From the NCBI GenBank assembly GCA_003427395.1, contig BFEA01000091.1:816872-838619 (forward strand): DNA of 21,748 nt, given 5' to 3'. The DNA is from Chara braunii (lineage: Eukaryota > Streptophyta > Charophyceae > Charales > Characeae). This document shows positions 18,012-21,748 of this stretch, piece by piece. Position 1 is the first letter of the stretch. Every line of letters begins with the position of its first letter. A program made the translations under genes and the position numbers. The notes under the pieces are model-generated. The model was given only the letters and a program-made list of their open reading frames with translations, searched no databases and was not told the DNA's origin.

Positions 18012-18398
18012 CTACGAACACTTAGGCAAGAATCCATCTTCCGTCCTAGCTTCTACATACCGCTTTTCGGTAGGCACCCGGTCCATTCGGCACTTGGGAC
18101 AATTCCACTTCTTCTCGTTCCGATACCTAACACAATATCCGTGGGACCAGATCACGCTGCACTGGCTGCATCGTACCCATGATATAAAACTAGGCCCTCC
18201 GGGATGTGAGCCCCCCCCGTCCGATATCATAGGCAAGGTGCAGAAAAAGCAGGACTGTCGGGATAGGCTAGGGGGAGAGGGAGGGATAGACGGGCAGGAC
18301 GAAGGGTATGGGGAGGAGGAAGAGGTCGCTATCGTTTCAAGAGGGGTCGCCTTTTCTTGCCCCCGTACTTCCCTTGCGAATGAGGTGCACTTCTCCAT
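18012..18398 (-). CDS. PHD-type zinc finger of element 2
   Basis: This is a 128-codon open frame, +1 relative to RNase H and overlapping it at 18,398-18,337. A Ser/Pro-rich linker (residues 22-48) leads to Cys50, Cys53, Cys77, Cys80, His86, Cys89, Cys100 and Cys103, with WNCPKC placing Trp two residues before Cys100. The first 23-residue loop has the same length as in element 1 although its sequence differs (it is Gly-rich here). Conservation of ligands and loop length between otherwise diverged copies indicates selection on the finger. PHD fingers read histone tails. A targeting role is inferred, not shown. The start codon is uncertain because expression may be by frameshift from RNase H. 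Confidence 0.72.
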   Translation of the reverse strand: MEKCTSFAREVRGQEKATPLETIATSSSSPYPSSCPSIPPSPPSLSRQSCFFCTLPMISDGGGSHPGGPSFISWVRCSQCSVIWSHGYCVRYRNEKKWNCPKCRMDRVPTEKRYVEARTEDGFLPKCS

Positions 18399-19048
18399 AG
18401 CGAGGCTCCGTCAGAGGCAAAACTTCTTTCCACGGAATGAGCCGTTTGTTCGTTGGGCACATCTTCTGCGGCTGAAGGGGAGTCCGTCTGTCCTCATTTC
18501 CGTCCTGCTTGGTCGCGCGGTGGTGGATGTCGAAATCGTAGTCTTGCAGCCTCATCGCCCACCTTCCCAAGGTTCCAGTATAATTTGTGTTGTTCCGCAA
18601 GGACAACAACGGTTGATGATCCGTGACGAGGACAAACTTCTGGCCGTGGAGATATGTCCGAAAATGCTGGATTCCCCAGACCACTGCCAGACACTCGCCC
18701 TTGCAAGCTTCGTAATCTGATTGTGCCTGGCTCAAGGTCCTTGATGCGTATTCGATGACGTGCTCCTTCCCGTCCGCTCCCTGCTGATCCAGCACCGCTG
18801 ATATTGCCTGCGGCTGCCAATCGGTGTGCAGGGCGAACGGTTAGTTCGGGTCTGGGCGCGCTAGGATCGGCGTAGTAGTCAGGGCCTTCTTAAGCGCCCG
18901 AAAATTCGCCTCGCACTCCGACATCCAGATCAGATGTTCCTCCTTTTCCAGCAAGTTGGTTAGAGGCTTGGCAACGCGAGCAAACCCTTGGATGATCCGT
19001 CAATAATACGAGGCCAGGCCAAGAAAGGCTTGAACTTGAGTAAGTGTG
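18337..19048 (-). pseudogene. pol: RT thumb and RNase H of element 2
   Basis: This minus frame holds the thumb-like RIIQGFA segment after TGA 19,002-19,000, where element 1 has an Arg codon. TAA 18,843-18,841 comes next, then TDWQPQAISAVL, EYASRTLSQAQSDYEACKGE, VVWGIQHFRTYLHG and LVTDHQPLLSL. These are textbook gypsy RNase H blocks. The last block reads DGNEDRRTPL where element 1 has HGNADGLTR, so the final catalytic region is altered or shifted. The frame ends at TGA 18,339-18,337 after PRYGEV. A one-base frame change separates it from the RT ORF near 19,050. Confidence 0.8.
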
Positions 19049-20584
19049 TCAGGCACCAGTGCCTCTTGAACCGCTGGCACCTTTCCTTGGATCCGGTTTC
19101 AAGCCGTCCACCGTGACGATGTACCCCAAGAAGGAGATTTTCGAGAGGAAAAACTCACTTTTCTCCAAAGCCACTTTGAACCCCGCATCTTCTAGGGCAT
19201 GCAAAACCCACTCGACATGTTCCACATGGTACTCGTGTGTTTTGGAAAAAACCAAAATGTCGTCCATATACACAATCACACAAAAATTTACCAGTGGTTG
19301 GGTTAGGTGAGTTTTGTTGACGAACTCTGCGAAGGCCTTATTCATGGCTCGCTGGAACGTCCCGGGTGCGTTGCATATTCCCATAGGACATCGAACCCAT
19401 TGCCACGTGCCTTCGAATAAGACAAAGGCCATTTTGAGCCTATCTTCCGGTCGGACCACGACATGGTGAAAACCATGCCGCATATCGAAATTCGAGAAAA
19501 CTCGTGCAAAACCAATAGCATCCAAAAGATCGTCGATACAAGGTAGTGGGTAAACGTCCTTGGTAGTAATGGCGTTTAATGTCCGATAGTCGATACAGAC
19601 GTGGACTGTCCCATTTCGTTTTGGCACGAGGACCACAGGGAATGACCAGGGGTCTAGGAAAGGTTCCACCCATCCCAGACGCCCGAATTCCCGTACCCTT
19701 TCCAAGGCTAATTGTAGTTCCTTCAGTGAGTATTGGTGTGGTCGGCAGTGTATCGGGGCGTGGTTCCCGGTATCAATGGCGTGGCTTATCAGGTGTGTCA
19801 GCCCTATATTATGATCTTGGATACTAATCACTTCGGGGTAGGCCTGTATAACCGCCAGGAGGAGACGTCGATATTCATTGGGTAAATAGGCAGACACCTG
19901 AATATCGATGCTCCCACTAGGAAGGGAAATCGTTGATGTGACAGTTGGGACCCGAGCAGTTTCCTCCGGAGAGGCACTGAACAGGGAATTGTCAGTTTTT
20001 ACCGAATGTATGGTGGCTATGCGTTGACTATCTGCCGGAATGACTGGTTTGTTTGCCGTCTCAGAGTCTCCATCGATCTCGGCTTCGACCGAGGGCTCTA
20101 CCGAAAACGCCTGTAGGAGTTCCTTTGGGCCCCATGCATTTTCGTGGGTTACGGGCTGGAACGTGACCCCTTCATCCAGGAGCATGGCAACCTTGGCGTT
20201 TGTGAGTAGGGGCCGCGGGGCCCTGAAAGATAGGTCGCATAGCCCCCGAAGCTCGACAAACATTTCGGGGCGGGGGTCCGTTTTAAGGTACAAGGACGCA
20301 TGGGGTTTCGGGAGGTCAATTATTCGTGACACCCTTAGCAACGGTTCCCCGGTGATGGTAGAGGAGAGCAGTCGCCCCCAACTAGACTCGCTCCGACTGA
20401 CTCTTGTCGACACGTATCGCCGAGGTTGGCGGAACTCGTCTCGAATTCGTATCGGATACCGGTCGGGTTCGTCCGCATCCTCAGTTTCTGTCACAGTTCT
20501 TTCTTCGCCCATTGGCACCCATCGAACCATGCTGATCTTGCGCACTTCGGTGGAAATACGAGGGGTCAAAATGCATTCGCGCAC
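19049..20584 (-). CDS. pol: Reverse transcriptase of element 2, 511-codon ORF with intact YMDD
   Basis: This is the longest clean ORF of the window. Residues 1-22 continue the protease C-terminus (shifted from the upstream frame), and residues of about 25-230 are a long linker of unknown fold. RT begins near residue 235: WSFPVVLVPKRNGT, HVCIDYRTLN, YPLPCIDDLLDAI, FDMRHGFHH, WVRCPMGICNAPGTF, YMDDILVFS (Tyr439, Asp441, Asp442), LEKSEFFLSKISFLGY. This is clearly Ty3/gypsy type. It polymerises cDNA from element RNA. The ORF ends in an off-frame tail after DPRK, where the thumb should begin, so RT and RNase H are separated by a small indel. The first ATG is internal to a polyprotein and is not a real start. 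Confidence 0.9.
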   Translation of the reverse strand: MRECILTPRISTEVRKISMVRWVPMGEERTVTETEDADEPDRYPIRIRDEFRQPRRYVSTRVSRSESSWGRLLSSTITGEPLLRVSRIIDLPKPHASLYLKTDPRPEMFVELRGLCDLSFRAPRPLLTNAKVAMLLDEGVTFQPVTHENAWGPKELLQAFSVEPSVEAEIDGDSETANKPVIPADSQRIATIHSVKTDNSLFSASPEETARVPTVTSTISLPSGSIDIQVSAYLPNEYRRLLLAVIQAYPEVISIQDHNIGLTHLISHAIDTGNHAPIHCRPHQYSLKELQLALERVREFGRLGWVEPFLDPWSFPVVLVPKRNGTVHVCIDYRTLNAITTKDVYPLPCIDDLLDAIGFARVFSNFDMRHGFHHVVVRPEDRLKMAFVLFEGTWQWVRCPMGICNAPGTFQRAMNKAFAEFVNKTHLTQPLVNFCVIVYMDDILVFSKTHEYHVEHVEWVLHALEDAGFKVALEKSEFFLSKISFLGYIVTVDGLKPDPRKGASGSRGTGA

Positions 20585-20954
20585 CCACCGCCGCCTGCCC
20601 CGGAATTCTTAGGAGCACGTCATACGCCTGCACATCCAACACAATCGCGTCACACAAGCAATGCACCCGCCCGACTCTTATGGGAACATCCGTAATCCGT
20701 CGTTTACAATGAATACTATCTTCCGTGGCGGATACATACAGCTCATCGGGTCGGAGGGGCTGAACCTGTTTCTCCCGACCCAAACGTTTCGTCAAACCCC
20801 AATAAATAGCTACGGCTGACGATCCCGAGTCCAGGATGGCGGCCGAGGGACTTCCCCAAGCCTCACACTCACATTCGACACTCTTCCAGGTGATCGGGTG
20901 GGCCCGAAGAAACACCTCGGGTTTCTCCGGTAGTGGATCTACGACATGGATCAT
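20481..20954 (-). pseudogene. Aspartic protease of element 2 with intact DSG
   Basis: The ORF encodes AILDSGSSA with Asp42-Ser43-Gly44 as the retropepsin active site, then about 65 residues later VLDVQAYDVLLRIP, the conserved C-terminal motif (DVLLG in most relatives; Gly is Arg here). The N-terminal segment TWKSVEC matches the gag-protease linker of element 1. After the DVLL motif homology moves to the +1 frame (ORF at 20,584), so one indel breaks the protease-RT fusion. The family processes Gag-Pol by dimer formation. Confidence 0.75.
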
Positions 20955-21455
20955 ACTGACTCAGTTGGCCTCGTTAGTTTTCGAGGTGGATGGTTGAGTT
21001 TCGATATCCACTGATAGGTCGTTGATCGCCAACTTCTTACCCATTCGGCTCTCCTGAAACGGCGTCTGGTCTTCAGGAATCTTTCAATCAGTTTCTTATT
21101 GGCAGCCTCTAAAATCGTCAGTAGGTAGGGAACAGACACTGATATTCACAAATCCAAAGCTTTCAGGGCATCTAGTATGTCAATTTGGCCGTCCTTGTAC
21201 TCAGGTCCCGGTATTTTGGGATCTTCGAACCCGGATCTCCACGGTCCTATGTCACTTTCGCTGGTACCCCATGGGGTATGGCGGATTAGGCCAATGGTTC
21301 TGGGTTCGAGCATCGCGACCGCAATGTATTCATCGATTCCAATTTCGGCGGCCGCCGGGGCCACCATGTCTGGGATCCCCGCATCCATGACTGCCGCCAC
21401 CCGCCCCTGTCCTGAAGCGGTTGGAGCATCCAGGGGGATCTGAGAAGGGCCAGCG
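20951..21455 (-). pseudogene. gag: gag C-terminal part of element 2, truncated 5'
   Basis: The minus-strand frame through 21,400-21,146 and on to 20,951 (stops at 21,148-21,146 and at the end) matches the element 1 gag C-terminus and linker. Shared points are GRVAAVMDAG against GRVGAMLEEI, DEYIAV against DQYITL, GQIDIL against GKIDVL, and the following Leu/Lys-rich helix. No CCHC knuckle is found upstream. Homology stops near 21,455, where CGGCC-rich sequence begins, so gag N-terminus, capsid and the 5' LTR are not present. Confidence 0.6.
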
Positions 21456-21550
21456 ACCTATATTGCATGCCCGGTCTCGGCCGGGGCCGAAAACTCGGTC
21501 GCGGCCGCGGCCGTCGGCCAAATCGGCCGGGTTCGGCCACGGCCGACCAG
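21455..21550. repeat. CGGCC/GGCCG-rich palindromic stretch
   Basis: This is about 95 bp of very high GC with many CGGCC or GGCCG units and a GCGGCCGCGGCCG core, beginning exactly where gag homology ends. In one minus frame it reads Gly/Arg-rich, which could mimic a basic nucleocapsid, but no zinc knuckle is present. It may be a satellite-like or junction sequence. Confidence 0.55.
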
Positions 21551-21604
21551 CCAAGTTTGGTGCAACTATTTTTTTCCCATATTTTAACGCAAAAAAAAAA
21601 AAAA

Positions 21605-21637
21605 GGGCGTGTAGGGTTTTTTGAACCCTACACGCCC
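21605..21637. repeat. Perfect 14-bp stem hairpin flanked by A and T runs
   Basis: GGGCGTGTAGGGTT (21,605-21,618) and AACCCTACACGCCC (21,624-21,637) are perfect inverted repeats around a 5-base loop TTTTG. A14 precedes and a T7 run follows, so the stem could extend with A-T pairs. It resembles a strong rho-independent terminator, but the context is eukaryotic. It could be a small inverted-repeat element or a chimeric assembly end. Confidence 0.8.
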
Positions 21638-21659
21638 ATTTTTTTGGGGGGGGCATTGT

Positions 21660-21748
21660 TGTTTTCTATTGCGTAAAAAAAAGAAAAAAAAAAAAAGGAA
21701 AAAAAAAAACAACGTTTGGAAACCCCGTGTAAGTGTGTGTGTGTGTGT
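21660..21748. repeat. A-rich tracts and terminal (GT)8
   Basis: Several A runs at 21,676-21,709 are broken by single G or C bases, and a (GT)8 microsatellite (21,733-21,748) runs to the window edge. No gene is visible. Confidence 0.8.

Noticed and set aside
21605-21637. Rho-independent terminator
   Set aside because: Hairpin plus T run looks right, but everything else in the window is eukaryotic retroelement sequence.

Overview
This is a transposon-rich eukaryotic window. I see no convincing host gene, no tRNA or rRNA and nothing bacterial. It is dominated by two related but divergent Ty3/gypsy-type LTR retroelements lying tail to tail. The host is probably a member of the green-plant/streptophyte lineage. 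The main clue is a primer-binding site at 808-820 that matches the 3' end of plant initiator-methionine tRNA at 12 of 13 positions. The GC-balanced sequence and homopolymer/microsatellite tracts are compatible with this but do not fix a species.

Element 1 (+ strand, 1 to about 11,214) is nearly complete. It has a truncated 5' LTR (1-807), PBS, leader, gag (964-2155) with a degenerate CCHC knuckle, a damaged protease (about 2576-2994), RT-RNase H (3208-4776), a PHD-type zinc finger plus integrase (4670-6484), then two or three extra 3' ORFs (A 6481-6960, B 6957-8057, possible C about 7906-8427). A long non-coding stretch (8428 to about 10,317) and the 3' LTR (at least 10,389-11,214) follow. 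Many in-frame stops and lost catalytic residues show that it is dead.

Element 2 (- strand, about 21,455 down to about 14,640) carries the same modules in the same order: gag C-terminus, protease with an intact DSG, RT with an intact YMDD in a 511-codon ORF, RNase H, PHD finger, integrase, and ORFs A, B and C. Its 5' end (gag N-terminus, LTR) is missing, replaced near 21,455 by CGGCC-rich, A/T-homopolymer and hairpin sequence. No 3' LTR was recognised.

Comparing the two copies is informative. Both encode a C4HC3 (PHD-like) finger between RNase H and the integrase HHCC domain. Both have the RNase H frame ending at a UGA that overlaps the PHD-integrase frame in the +1 phase at nearly the same place. 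Both carry 3' ORFs A and B with collinear conserved spacing (GDVT-x13-LRD in A) and no recognised family. In element 1 the junctions pol/A and A/B are ATGA stop-start overlaps, and in element 2 A/B is TAA-ATG. Together this looks like a distinct, apparently polycistronic gypsy lineage with an internal chromatin-reader-like finger and accessory genes of unknown function.

Between the elements (11,215-14,640) lie an imperfect long inverted repeat (about 11,265-12,235, foldback-like), a (GA)43 microsatellite (13,085-13,171), a short 33-bp direct repeat, a T23 tract, and otherwise anonymous sequence.
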